Source: Dendrocalamus latiflorus (Eukaryota; Streptophyta; Magnoliopsida; Poales; Poaceae). From it: a stretch of 64,000 nt of DNA. The stretch lies in assembly GCA_017311315.1 (NCBI GenBank), contig CM029640.1, positions 18,101,512 through 18,165,511 of the forward strand, given 5' to 3'. Positions within the stretch are counted from its first letter, which is position 1; every line of letters begins with the position of its first letter. Of this stretch, positions 22,340 through 34,751 are shown piece by piece. The notes beneath the pieces were generated by a model. That model was given only the letters and a program-made list of their open reading frames with translations. It did no database searches and was not told where the DNA came from. Both the position numbers and the translations under genes were made by a program.

Positions 22340-24532
22340 CTGAGGCTATAGCCACCGCGTGCCATGTTTCGAACAGATTTTTTCTTTGGGCACACTTGCA
22401 CCGCACTTCTTATGAGTTGAGATATGGGTGGAAGCCCAGTGTATCTCATTTTCGTGTGTTTGGTTGCAAGTGCTTTATTCTGAAGTCCGGGAACCTAGAC
22501 AAGTTCGAGTCACGTTCGTGTGATGGGATCTTTGTAGGTTACTCGACTTCTTCGCGGGCGTATAGGGTTTGGAACTGCGAGTCTAGTAAGATGGTAGAGA
22601 CCTGTGAGGTGACCTTCGACGAGGCCAGTCCGAGGACTGGGCCCGATATCTCAGATTCTTTAGAGCAGTCCGAACCCATCTTTGTGGATGATGAGGACGA
22701 TGGAGATGAGGGTTGTCTACCCGATCCAGTCCCTCATCCACCCCTTGATGTGCCCTCTTCCACCGCACCTCGAGTAGATCAGCACATGCCTTCTGCTTCT
22801 TCTGGAGCTAGTGGCTCTGTTCCTACCTCATCAGCTCACGAGGTAGAGGCCACTTCTTCATCTCATCCTGGACCTCCTCGGCATATCCAAAAAGACCATC
22901 CTTCTGAGCAGATTATTGGAGACCTGTTTGAGCGAGTCACTCGTTCAAAATCTAGCATGTCTCAATTCTGTCTCCATTCTGCCTTTGTTGCCTCCTTTGA
23001 GCTCAAGGACGTTTGTCATGCTCTCTCTGACGAGTCTTGGGTCAATGCTATGCATGAGAAGTTAGAGAATTTCGAGAGAAACAAGGTTTGGTCGCTTGTT
23101 GAGCCCCCTCGAGGTCACAATGTCATTGGGATAAAGTGGGTGTTCAAGAACAAACAGAGTGAGAATGGGGTTGTCATTCGGAACAAGGCTAGACTGGTAG
23201 CTCAGGGGTTCTCCCAGGTTGAGGGTCTAGATTTCGAGGAGACCTTTGCCCCTGTAGCTAGACTTGAGGCCATTAGAATCCTGCTTGCCTTCGCAGCTTC
23301 TAAGAGTTTCAAGCTTTACCAGATGAATGTCAAGAGTGCCTTCCTCAATGGCTTATTGAGGAAGAAGTCTATGTGAGACAGCCTCCAGGTTTCGAGAACC
23401 CCAAATACCCAAACCATGTCTTCAAGCTTTCCAAAGCTTTGTATGGACTTAAGCAGGCCCCTAAAGCTTGGTGTGAGAGGCTTAAGTCCTACTTGTTTAG
23501 TCATGGGTTTGAGATGGGTAAAGCAGACAAGACCTTGTTCATTCGCCAGCATGGCATTGATCTTCTGCTCGTCCAGATTTATGTGGATGACATCATCGTT
23601 GGCGGCTCTTCACATGCTCTCGTCTCCCAGTTTTTCGATGTTATGAGCTCGGAGTTTGAGATGAGCATGATGGGCGAGTTGAGCTTTTTCCTTGGCTTCC
23701 AAATCAAGCAGAGTCGGGAGGGTACCTTCTTGCATCAGGGCAAGTACACTCGAGACCTCTTGAAGCGCTTCGACATGAGTGATGATAAGCCAGTGTCCAC
23801 TCCTATGGCTACATCAGCTTCACTCGACCCAGATGAGGACGGCGAGCCAGTTGATCAGAAGGAGTACCGTAGCATGATTGGCTCTCTCTTGAACCTCACT
23901 GCCTCGAGACCGGACATACATTTCGCTGTGTGTCTTGTGCTCGGTTTCAGGCTTCTACTCGCGTATCTCACCGCCAAGTGGTGAAGCGCATCCTTCGGTA
24001 CCTTTGAGCTACCATTGATTATGGTATCTGGTACTCTTCCTCGTCCTATCTTTCCTTGAGAGCCTATTCGGACGCAGACTTTGCTGGCTGTAGGATAGAT
24101 AGGAAGAGCACTTCTGGCACTTGCCAATTTATTGGCACTTCTCTTGTTTCCTGGTCTTCGAGGAAGCAGTCCGGTGTTGCTCAGTCCACCGCAGAGGCCG
24201 AGTACGTTGCTGCCGCCAGTTGCTGCAGCCAGGTGCTTTGGATGGTCTCTACACTGTGGGACTTTGGGTTAGTTATCGACAGTGTTCCACTCTTTTGTGA
24301 TAACACTTCTGCGATTAACATTACTAAGAACCCAGTGCAGCATTCTCGGACCAAGCATATCGATATTCGCTATCACTTCCTTTGAGACCATGTAGAGAAG
24401 GGTGACATCGTGCTCCAGTTTGTGGAGAGTGACCACCAGTTGGCTGATATCTTTACCAAGCCTTTGGATAGCTTTAGGTTTTCAGCTCTGCGGGGAGAGC
24501 TTGGGGTAGTTTGTCCATATGGACTGTTGTGA
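22340..24532 (+). pseudogene. Sirevirus integrase C-terminus, reverse transcriptase and RNase H
   Basis: Resumes with the integrase C-terminal module (HFRVFGCKCF… near 22450). RT follows: WVFKNK near 23140, QMNVKSAFLNG near 23320, YVDDIIVGG near 23580. RNase H has YSDADFAGC near 24064, STAEAEYVA near 24185 and DNTSAIN near 24300, and pol ends at TGA 24530-24532. Frameshifts occur near 23370 and near 23930-24050, and a stop occurs at about 24384. It is clearly copia and not functional. Confidence 0.85.
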
Positions 24533-25150
24533 GGGGGAGTTTTGTGCCTTACTGCTTTATCTTATTTATTATGCTCTTACTCCTATCTGTTGCATTTCAT
24601 TTGGGGTGCATCGGGGTTAGTCCTTCTAGCATAGGTTAGAGTGGTTCTCTTGCCTAGCTGCTTAGACTCTTGCTCTTATCTTGTGATTCTAGGATGCTGT
24701 TTATTAGCTGTTTCTCTTCTCACTAGGTTAAGCTCACTCACTGCTTGTAGGTTCTAGCGAGGGTCGGGCTACCCTCGGGTAGACAGGGTACGTGTTTGCT
24801 CTCTAGTGTGTTAGGTGGTCAGCTGATAGTTCTGGAGTCATATCGGGTAGATGAGAGTCGGTCTAAGCCATAGTATCCTCTTTATCTCATCTATGCTTTA
24901 AGAACTGCCCTTTCGGATTTTCGTTGCCAGCTTCTCTTGCTTATAGCTTTGGTTCAGGGGGAGTTCAGTTGGGAGCTTCTGGATCTTAATATTGACATAA
25001 CTCAACTTGAACTAAAAGTTGCATCTCATGTTGAGGGGGAGCTGGATTTTCTTGCATTTTCAGCATTTCTGCATTGTAATATAACTACATTGAGCCTTGA
25101 TTATTATCCTGGTATGACATGTTTACAATGCTTTACACCTTGCCAAACTT
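24533..25150 (+). other. Sirevirus 3' region with several polypurine tracts
   Basis: gagggggag tracts occur at 24531, about 24956 and about 25036, each in a T- and C-rich setting. Multiple polypurine tracts upstream of the 3' LTR are typical of Sireviruses. No sequence resembling the 5' LTR (6390-8016) follows. The element appears to be cut off near 25150. Confidence 0.55.
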
Positions 25151-26136
25151 AGTGCCTTGGATTTATTATCTTGGATTGAAAGGAGTAATTGGATGTAAAA
25201 CAAGATTTTAGTTGAAGGATTTATTTGTGATCATTGGAGAATTAATATTAAGAATTTGATATAGTAAAGGTGGAAATTAAAAGATTGGATTATCATAAAC
25301 AATTTATCAATTTTGTCTGATTTGGTTGAATCATGAAGAGCGGATAAATTTTGTGGAATTAATTGATTATCATAGTTTGGTGGACCTATTGATGATGAGT
25401 GGATACCAGTGCAATTCTGGAAGATAATACACTTAGATATCTGGTGGATTACTCTTGTCATTGCAAAGGGGATATTGATTTGAAATTTGTGGATTTATCA
25501 TATCATTGTTAGATAATTGGATTTTAATTTATGAATTGACTAAATCATTTAATGATGTTCAAATGGTTAAGCTGGAGGATTTAAATTAATTATGGGAGTT
25601 ATGAATCTATTGGATTAAACAAGGATCATAAAGTATTGGTGGAAATCACAGATTACAACATCATTGGATTCTTATTAGAAGAACTCTATGGTTTGCCGTC
25701 AAATTCGAATAAGTATAGACAATAAAATTTTATGGGATTATTTGTGGAAACCAATGTGAGATCAACGAGGTGCATTGCTGGTATATGATTCTGCAATGAA
25801 GCACCTTTGAAAAGATGAAATAATTATGTCTTTTGTCGGATGAACACTAGAAGTTAAGCCCTTTTGATGGAATTTTGAATTAATCAATATGATAAGGGCA
25901 AATGAAGTTAGCACAGAGAGTACCAACAAAATAAAACAAGTCAAAATCAAAGAGCCAGCTGAACATCGAACAAGAGACAAGAATATCGAGCTCTACAAAG
26001 TATAGTGAAGTATCTTTTCAGAATCAGAAGCAACTTGGGAGTGTGAAGATGACCGAAGAGCCGAGTTTCCCTCTCTTTTCTTTTTCCTACTCCGTCCGAA
26101 TCTCGGGGTCGAGATTCTTTCTAAGGGGGGTAGGTT
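25151..26136 (+). mobile_element. Remnant of a gypsy element interior (3' untranslated part)
   Basis: AT-rich sequence without coding frames. The last 100 bp has the style of Tekay-type gypsy 3' ends (aatctcggggtcgagattc, then aaggggggtagg), leading straight into an LTR. The left limit is a guess based on where Sirevirus character fades. Confidence 0.45.
26123..26136 (+). other. Polypurine tract before the long LTR
   Basis: aaggggggtaggtt directly abuts the LTR start TGTAACATCC, which marks that LTR as a 3' LTR. Confidence 0.65.
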
Positions 26137-29100
26137 TGTAACATCCCAAAATTTGGCTTTCTGGAAAAATTTAAATTCAAATTAATTATTTTAAAGTAAT
26201 TGGATTTTACTTGGCTTTTATTTGATTGTCTGGATTTTATTTCAAAATTTAAAGCAAGAAAATGCATTTTGAATATTTTATTAAAGCCAAAAAGGGAAAA
26301 TTATACTTTTCCTAGCCTCTCCTAAAATATTAAATATTATTTGAGAATTTTCTGAAATTTAAAATCAATTTTCAAAGTTAAAAAGTATTTTATAAATTAT
26401 TAAAATGCAAATCTGAAATAAAAAAATATTTTTAATAAGTCTAAAATGCTTCCAGGAATATTTTATGATTTTTCTGGAATTTTTTAGACATTAAATATTA
26501 ATTTTCCAAGCTTTTATAAAGTTTCTAGTATTTGCTGAAATTTATTCCGAAAATAAAAATCAAATTAAATCCCAGCCCGCCACGTGTCGCTCTCAGATTA
26601 AATCAACCTCTCTCCACGTTTTAATCCTAGCCATCCACCACAACTTACCCCTTCATAAAATCCAAAGCCTCTCATACACTCACTTGCCACGTGTCACGAA
26701 TCCAACGGCCCGTACCCCTTCACTAATTCACCCTCTCTATGACACATGGGGCCCCCTTGTCATATCCTTCTTCTACCTTCCTTTCATCCTCCTCCCACCC
26801 TCTCTTTCCACCTCCATTAATACCGAAATTATAGCTTCAAAATCCCGCGCTTCTCCCTCATAAAATCTCGATTAAATGGTGGAAACGGATCCTCTATCAA
26901 TTACCTCCATTCCTCCGGCCGTTTCCCCTCAAATTCCGCCCCCTAATTGCGGATTTCATTAACTCCGGCGAGCTCCCCATTTTCGGCCGCCCCTCCTCCC
27001 ATGGCCTATAAATACCGCCCTTCCCCTCCCCTCTTTTCACCCCGCCTCCCACCGCCCCTCTCCTCCTCCTTTCGGCCGCCCCCCATTGCCTCACCGCAGC
27101 CCCCATCAAAAGCCGTCGCCACCACCATCTCTTGCGCCGCCGCCGGCCATCGCGCCTCCCGTCGCCGCCGCCGGTAAGCCGCCGCCGACCCCCCCTCATC
27201 CCGCCGCTGCTCGCCGCCCCCACCTCCGGCCGCCGGCCGCCGGCGAGGCCGCCGGCCGTGCGCCTCCCGAGCCGGCCAAGCGCGCCGCCCGCGTGGCCTC
27301 CACGTCGGCCGGCCTTGCCCGCGTGGCCGCCACCCCGCGCCCGCGTGGCGCCATGTGGCCGGCGCGCCACGTCGGCAAGGCCCATGGTCCGTGGATCCGG
27401 TCCACGGTAGACCGGACCCACCCGTCATTCAAATAACTTTCCCGCTCAAGAAATTTGAAATTTGCTGACGTCATAAATGGCATTTTCCAATACAAAAATA
27501 ATTCCCGAAATCCGGTTTATCCTTTTTTCCTCCTATTTAATCTTTCGGAAGCCATAACTTTCTCGTTTTAACTCCGATTTGAGCCGTTCAAATTTCTAAA
27601 TTTTTCTAAAATCATAAACTATCCAAATATGGACTCTTTTTAATTTTTTGAATTTTATTTAAATTTTGTTTGATTTTATTTGTTTTGTTTGTCCGTCTTT
27701 ACGCGCGTAGATTGCGCCGTCGCCGAGGAACTCGTCGAGTGCAGCAAGAAGACCCAACCAGCGTCCAAGAAGGCAAGTCTCCTTTGATCATCTTGAACCT
27801 ATGATTTCGAAATATTTTAATTATTTTAAATTATGTGCATTGCTATTTATATAAAATATTAGTGCAAATCTTAAGGGTTAGTTAAACCAACCTTGTTATA
27901 CCCTCCATTGAAATTGAATGTCTTAATAATGAGATTATTACTGAATCTTTGTGATTAGTGGAATGGTAGTATAATGCTTAGTCTCGCTATTTAATACCTT
28001 TGAAATCTTGAAAATGGAAAAATTATGAATTATTGTAATACCCCTGTGTTTATGAAAATTAGTGGTAATTGGAGTTGCCACTGTTCTTTTAAAATAAACT
28101 AAAATGTGAAAATTGGTTTAGATTAGGGTGGATGGTTAGTTTGGATTGGTGCAGGAAGCACGAGATCTTGTAAAGTGTATGTTCCACCCTAGTCAATTAA
28201 GGACCGACGCTTGTGTTTGTCCAGACTGAGCATTAACCGTACAACCACAAGTCTATATGGGTACGACCTAGCTGACTAACTTACGATAGTCTAGTTTAGG
28301 TGCCACCAGTGGAAAGTGGATGCCAGGGATGGACTGGTTATTCACAGTGAGGGACAGGGATTTACTGTACTCATATGGCGCAAGAGGGGGCTTCGATTCG
28401 GGCAGTTAGCCTACCTGCGGTGAAACCTCAGCGGGTGGTATCTAGCTAGATTAGAGTAAGGTAAAAGCTTTGTGATATTTTATCTGGGTCTCATGCCAAA
28501 GGAAGCGTGTTGACTTTTAGGATAATTTATCTCTTGTGGGTAAAGTTGTACAACCTCTGCAGAGTGTAAAACTATTCGAATAGCCGTGCCCACGGTCAAG
28601 GGCGGGCAAGGAATGCATTCACATGGTAGATTTCTGGTTTTGTTTTAAAATCAAAAGTTTTTGTATTCCGAGAGTGGAGGGAACTCTCGGAAGGGTATCC
28701 TGGCGGTTGGAGCCAGAGAGGGTGGATGGAACCCGCAGTTTTAAACTTGACCAATTGTAATTGGTTGGCTAGTGTTGGTAGATGGAACCTTCACTAGAAA
28801 GTTGATGATAGTTTCTGCTAAAACATTTATTTTATTAAATTGATGCCTTCGAAAATAATTAGTAGTAATTGAATTTTAAAATGTTGCTTTGTGCAAAAGA
28901 ACCATATAGCCTTCCTTTGTTAAGCCTTGCATCTATGCATTTTTCCCAAGACTTGCGGAGTACTTTATGTACTCACATGCTACACTTAAAATAAACCCCA
29001 GAGGAGTACGAAGCTCAAGAAGGCGACTACGACTTCTTCGCGGGTGGATTCGACGGAGGATTCCAAGAGTTCTAGGTCGCGCTTCCCCAGTCAATTGCCT

Positions 29101-29337
29101 GTGGCGTATTGATGGGTCTTCACCGAGTTTATCTTTTGCTTCCGCTGTGTTTCGTGTGTGCGAGGTCTTGAAACCTCTATTGTAATAATGAGACCTTTCG
29201 GTCTATACTCTTTAATATTGTAATAAAGCGTTGCTGGTTATGTATTCATTTCTGTTTAACTGTGTGCACTAGCTTTGATCTGGGACTAGTGCAGTAATAC
29301 ACAGAGGGTCCGGGTTCGGAAATCCGGGGTCCCGACA
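26137..29337 (+). repeat. Long gypsy 3' LTR (3201 bp), unpaired
   Basis: It begins TGTAACATCC and ends GGGTCCCGACA. A TATA box at 27007 precedes a very GC-rich leader (27020-27440) full of proline/alanine open frames that lack coding character. The right end directly abuts, and interrupts, the RNase H end of the minus-strand copia element. The matching 5' LTR is not in the window, so its end of the target duplication (expected cttat, after 29337) could not be found. Confidence 0.65.
27007..27014 (+). promoter_or_regulatory. TATA box of the long LTR
   Basis: TATAAATA followed by a C-rich transcribed-type region. Confidence 0.5.
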
Positions 29338-32281
29338 CTTATATGCTCAAGACTTATAATTTGATCCCGATCTTTATCTTTCACAACATAGTACTTTATG
29401 TCAATGTGTTTGGCAGCTCCACTTGACTTATTGTTGTGGGCATACGTTACTGCGGGTTCATTATCGCAGTACAACTTAAGTGGTCTATTGATGTCGTCAA
29501 CCACTTTTAAACCGGGTATGAACTTCTTTAGCCAGTTCACCTGCCCCGTAGCCTCATAACATGCTACAAACTCGGCATACATTGTGGACGATGTAGTGAC
29601 GGTTTGCTTTGAGCTTTTCCACGATATAGCTCCTCCAGCGAGAGTGAACACATATCCGGATGTCGACTTTCTATCATCTCCCGCATAATCTGAATCTGTA
29701 TACCCCACTATATGGAGTGAATCTGATCTTCTATATGTCATCATGAGGCCTTTTGTTCCTTGCAAATAACGCAAGACTTTCTTTACCAATTTCCAATGTT
29801 CTATTCCAGGATTGCTCTGGAATCTGCCAAGTAACCCGGTAACAAACGCTAAGTCAGGGCGCGTACACACTTGAGCATACTGCAAGCTTCCGACAGCTGA
29901 AGCATATGGAACCGATTTCATTTGTTCGAGCTCGTACTGGTTCCTGGGGCATTGAAAATCCCCATATCTGTCGCCCTTGACTATAGGTGCAGGTGAAGGA
30001 CTACATTTATGCATACCAAATTTCTTTAAGACTTTCTCTATGTATGCCTTTTGTGATAGTCTCAATATCCCTTTATTTCTATCCCGGTGAATTTCGATCC
30101 CTAGAACGAACGAAGCTTCACCAAGATCTTTCATATCAAAGTTTGAGGACAAAAATTTCTTTGTCTCTAGTAGCAGACTGACATCACTACTAGCTAGTAG
30201 GATATCATCCACATACAGGATTAGTAAGATAAACTTCTCATCTTTAAACTTTGCATAAACACAGTTGTCCTCTACATTCTCTTTAAACCCAAATTTTCTT
30301 ATTGTACTGTCAAACTTCAAGTACCACTGTCTTGAAGCTTGCTTTAACCCATAAATCGATTTCTTTAGGCGGCATCCCATTCTTTCATTTCCGTCCACGA
30401 CAAAACCTTTCGGTTGTGCCATGTAAACATTTTTCTCCAAAACCCCATTAAGAAATGCCGTCTTTACATCCATCTGATGTAACTCTAAATCATAATGTGC
30501 TACTAATGCCATTATGATTCTGAAGGAATCTTTACATGAGACTGGAGAAAAGGTCTCATTGTAATCAATCCCTTCTCTTTGCATAAAGCCTTTTGCCACA
30601 AGTCGCGCTTTGTATCTTTCTACATTCCCTTGGGAGTCAAGCTTTGTCTTGTAGACCCATTTACAGCCTACTGTTTTGGCTCCTTTAGGAATAATTTGCA
30701 AGCCCCAGACTTTATTAGCCTTCATGGACCTCATTTCCTCTTCCATAACCTCAAACCATTTTGAAGAATTTTCACTTCTCATGGCTTCTTCAAATGAGGT
30801 GGGATCATCCTCCATTTGAAATTCCTCTGTATGATAAATCTGATAATCATCAGAAATAGCTGATATTCTTACTCTTTGAGACCTCCTTGGGGCCTCCTCA
30901 TTTGGTACATCTTCTGTTTGAGGCTGTTGTTGCTCCCCCTCATCTGTGGCAATGGGTTCTATAGGATCCTGAAGAACAGGTTCTTCATTCTCATTCATTG
31001 TTGCCACAGGAGGAACAATAACAGGTACTGGCACCACAGTGTCTTGCACTGTCGGTGCAGCGCCAGCAGGTAGTGTGAAGAATGGCTCTTGAATCATCGG
31101 AGTAGGCGCATACGCCCGCTTCTCTTCAAGGTCAATCTCACGAGCTACCATACTTTCTCTCATCATTTCATCCTCTAAGAAGACAGCGTGTCTCGTTTCT
31201 ACAAACTTTGTATATCTATCTGGACAGTAGAAACGAAAACCTTTTGACTTTTCAGGGTAGCCAATGAAATGACAACTTACTGTTTTGGGATCAAGCTTCC
31301 CAAGGTTTGGGTTAAATACTTTAGCCTCAGCAGGACTCCCCCACACACGTAAGTGGTTTAGTGAGGGAACTCTTCCTGTCCACAACTCGTACGGTGTTTT
31401 GGACACCGACTTACTTGACACTCTGTTGAGAATATGAATGACGGTTTTCAACGCCTCCATCCATAAACTCAATGGGAGTGTGGAATAGCTCATCATGCTT
31501 CGCACCATATCCATCAGGGTACGGTTGCGTCTTTCAACTACTCCATTTTGCTGAGGTTCTCCCGGTGTAGAATACTGGGCCACTATGCCATTTTCCTGTA
31601 AAAACCTTGCAAAAGGTCCAGGAACTTGTCCATATGGGGTATGTCGACCGTAGTACTCCCCCCCACGGTCAGATCGGACTATCTTAATCTTTAAATCGTG
31701 TTGGTTTTCAACTTCAGCCTTAAATATCTTGAATTTATCCAAGGCTTCATTTCTTTCTTTGATTGGATAAATATATCCATAACGGGAGTAATCATCCGTG
31801 AATGTTATGAACAAGTCATATCCATCCACACTTTTCACAGGAAAAGGACCACAAATGTCTGTGTGAACAATTTGTAGAACTCCTGTGCTTCTTTTGGCGT
31901 CTTTCTTAATTTTCTTTACATATTTTCCTTTAATGCATTCTCTGCATTGTTCTAGGTCTGAGAACTCTAATAGAGGAAGAATTTCATTCTTAACTAGTCT
32001 TTCTATTCTCCCCATCGAAATATGGCCTAAACGATAGTGCCATAATTTCGACGATGCATTATGAGTTCTCTTTCGTTTTCTGTTCTCATTCACAGGCGAG
32101 GATATACGCTCATTCACATCACATACGGAATTCACATTTTCACGAAGTGACAATAAATAAAGCTCGTCTTGTTTGATGGCAAGACCAATGCATTTATCAT
32201 TAAACATTATTTCACATTTGCCATTTCCAAAATGACAATCATAACCATCATTGTCCAAATTTGAAACACTAATCAAATTCC
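29338..32281 (-). CDS. copia pol (integrase, RT, RNase H), truncated
   Basis: About 980 open codons follow an in-frame TAG. The integrase zinc region (LWHYRLGHIS…CRECIKGK) and the Asp segment HTDICGPF come first, then RSDRGGEY and QQNGVVERRNR. RT has WVYKTKLD, QMDVKTAFLNG and YVDDILLASSD (near 30195-30220). RNase H has YTDSDYAGDDRKS, the Glu segment TMYAEFVA and CDNEPAV. The frame runs into the neighbouring gypsy LTR after KYYVVKDKDRDQIISLEHI, so the true C-terminus is lost. Confidence 0.92.
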
Positions 32282-33400
32282 TCTATAAAGAGGGTACATA
32301 AAGAACATCTCTAAGTAAAAGAGTGAAGCCATCAGCTAGCTCTAATGAAAGATCGCCAACGGCTTCAACTTCAGCTTGGACTCCATTTGCGACTTTAACA
32401 CATTTTTCTTTTCTTTGCGTAGTCCTCGTCAAACGGAATGCTTGCAAATTATTGGCAACATGAACAGTTGTACCTGAATCAATCCACCAAGTAGATTTTG
32501 AATATTGTACATACAGGGACTCATTTATAAAGGTAATAATGTTCTTACCTTTCTTTTCCATTATCATCTTTAAGTAATCGGGACAGTTCTTCTTGTAGTG
32601 TCCCGTCTTCTTGCAGTGAAGACACTGATCTTTGTCTACTGCAAAATTATTCTGTTGAGGCTGATGGACAGGGGCTTTTCCCTTGTTCTTTGAGAAGTTA
32701 CTGTTGAAGTTCTTTTTCTTTTTGTCCTTCACATAGTTGATAGAACCACCATGTGAGGATTTAATTCTTTCCTCCTCTTGCACACACATAGGTATGCCCT
32801 TTTCTAAGTCCCATTTCTCGGACTGCATGTTGTAGTTTACAACAAAAGTGTCAAACTCTTTAGGCAAGGAGGCAAAAACCAAATGAATAAGGAACTCATC
32901 ATTGAGAGCCAAATCCATTGGTTTAAGTTTGGATGCCAAGTTGCTCATCCTTAGTATGTCCTCTCTTATGCCACTGCCACCACCAGAGTACCTTTCTGTC
33001 ACAAGCTGTTTAATCAGCTGTGTAGCATAAGTCTTTGAAGAGCCAGTAAACTGACTCTTTATTCTCTCAAGGTACTCTGTGACAGTGTCACACTCTGCGA
33101 TTGAGCCCACAATAGCAGGCTCAATCGTGTTCTTTATCACAGCCAAACATTTCTTGTTGGCAGTGACCCACTTTTTATGATCAAGATCATATGACATTTT
33201 TATGGGAGCATAGTCCCTCTGTCTGGTCTGCCAAGCAGCATCAGCCTCATTTTCATCCCTCACCGGTGCCACAGGCTCTGTGGGACACGGTGTGGTGACT
33301 ACCCAGTCCACCTCAGCCAAATGAAGGCCAGGTCAATCTTTTTCTTCCATTCACCGTAGTTGTCTCCTTTGAGAACCGGGATATCCCTGATGTAGCCCAT
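32282..33400 (-). pseudogene. copia gag and protease (one frameshift, one stop)
   Basis: The natural start is ATG at 33400 (MGYIRDIPVLKGDN). About 24 codons later a one-base loss near 33328 shifts the frame into the long open frame from 33320. The gag body follows. The CCHC knuckle is CLHCKKTGHYKKNC near 32620, and the protease motif WWIDSGTTVHVAN is near 32480. The frame ends at TAG (…VLYVPSL, stop), after which the typical continuation RNLISVSNL is read in pol. An AG acceptor-like site (gttttcag) lies 13 bases before the ATG. Confidence 0.85.
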
Positions 33401-34345
33401 CAAGGAGTATCCTCCTGAAAACACAATTCATATACAGTGAGAACATTTAAACATAATAACAGCAACATTATATGCCTTATTTCCAACGTTGGTCAAAATA
33501 CGATATACAATTTTATTTATACATTAAATCTACATCACCGTTGGGCAGAAATAGAAATAATGCATAAAATCATCAATTAAAATTATAATACTGTTATTAT
33601 CAACGTTGGTCAGAAAATATCAATATCATAATTAACAACAATTCTCAAAAATTAAGTTCTCCCGTTGGTTCGAATTTAATTGAAAGAGTAATTAACATTA
33701 ACTTTTGCAGCGGAAACATGAAATTATTCTAAAATAATTCATACTCAGAAGCATTATTAATGTACTCATCTAATCTCTGGAAAAATAACACGTTGGTGCA
33801 AAAATTTACAGAGATTTTGGTGCAAATTTCATTCAAATACACTCAAAAAAATGCTTCTGAACCAATTAAATTTCATTTTTCGGGATTACTGTTCAAAATG
33901 GCCATTTGGCCCATTCCTTCGCAGCTGCGGCCCATTCAGCCCAGCCTAGCGCGCTCCACCGGCCCACCAAAACTTCCCCACACAGGCAATAAAACTTTCG
34001 GCCGAAAACACATCCAGCCCATAAAACTTTCGGCCCGCAAGAAAAGGACCATCCGATCTGATAAGACGGCTCACACCCGCCTCAGCCGAGTCAAAACAGC
34101 CCCCAAACCCTAACCCTAGCTCATTTGAGCCGGCCAGATCCGAAAAAAACGGATCTGAGGGGAGGGAGCGGCGGCGCATGGGCGCCTGCGTGGGCCGGCG
34201 GCGACCCCGACGGCGGCCCCGAGCAAGGCGGCACACGCGGGGCGGTGGCGGGCGGCGCCCGAAAAGCAGCAGCGGCCGGGAGCGCGACAGCGGAGCGGCG
34301 CGCCGACGGCGGGGCGGACGGCGCCCGTAAGACCCCCTCTACACC
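33401..34345 (-). other. copia leader between primer site and gag
   Basis: About 945 bases without a convincing gene. It is AT-rich next to gag and GC-rich near the LTR. The acceptor-like sequence before the gag ATG suggests the leader may be spliced, but no donor was proven. Confidence 0.5.
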
Positions 34346-34358
34346 CGCTCTGATACCA
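34346..34358 (-). other. Primer-binding site of the minus-strand copia (tRNA-Met)
   Basis: On the minus strand TGGTATCAGAGCG, one base after the LTR end TCCAACA. Confidence 0.9.
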
Positions 34359-34359
34359 T

Positions 34360-34751
34360 TGTTGGAATACTTTTGCGCTTGGGAGTCTAGATCCGAGAGG
34401 GAAGGGAGAGAGGGAGAGGGTACCGACCGTCTGATTGCGTGGAGGAGGAGCCGGCCATCGATGGTTCGTCGATGAAGTCTGCGCACGAGCAGCGGCGGTC
34501 GGGGAAGAGGAAGACGGTGGCGGCGGCGCAGATCCGGTGAAGGAGACGGCGATGGTGCTTCCCGTCGCTGGCTGCGCCCCTTCTAGATCGGTTAGGGTTT
34601 TGTCGGGTGGGGATTGCGGCTCAGGCGAACCTCGTAAGTCTAGCCGCCGGCCCCCACCCTCTATTTATTGCGCAGCGCGACGGGGGCCCACCAGCCAAGA
34701 GATAGGCTGGGCGCGGATCAAGGCCCGATTAGCCGTGAGATCAATCTAACA
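34360..34751 (-). repeat. 5' LTR of the minus-strand copia (about 392 bp)
   Basis: On the minus strand it ends GTATTCCAACA before the primer site and probably begins TGTTAGATTG. An AATAAATAG TATA-like word lies near 34662-34670. The outer end is inferred from the TG rule, as the partner LTR is lost. Confidence 0.65.

Larger units (their letters stand above)
6390..25150 (+). mobile_element. Sirevirus-type Ty1/copia retrotransposon, decayed and split by two insertions
   Basis: Order: 5' LTR, tRNA-Met primer site, long gag with coiled coil, protease, integrase, RT, RNase H, then a long purine-rich 3' region. This order is copia. The very long gag, the palindromic CCGGTCAGACCGG words in the LTR and several polypurine tracts after pol are Sirevirus traits. 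Coding continuity across 11343/18817 and across 19464/22340 shows that the two blocks in between were inserted later. Many stops and frameshifts make it inactive. No 3' LTR is recognisable. The left limit and the right limit are both approximate. Confidence 0.8.
29338..34751 (-). mobile_element. Minus-strand Ty1/copia element, truncated at its 3' end
   Basis: Read on the minus strand: LTR 34751-34360, primer site 34358-34346, leader, gag, protease, integrase, RT, RNase H. The element ends abruptly at 29338 against the long gypsy LTR. The last RNase H and tail codons, the polypurine tract and the 3' LTR are missing. It has only two visible coding lesions, so it is much younger than the Sirevirus. 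The clade was not assigned. Confidence 0.9.

Noticed and set aside
27006..27436. Several overlapping Pro/Ala/Arg-rich frames on both strands
   Set aside because: They come from the GC-rich leader inside the long LTR, where stops are rare by composition; no motif is conserved.
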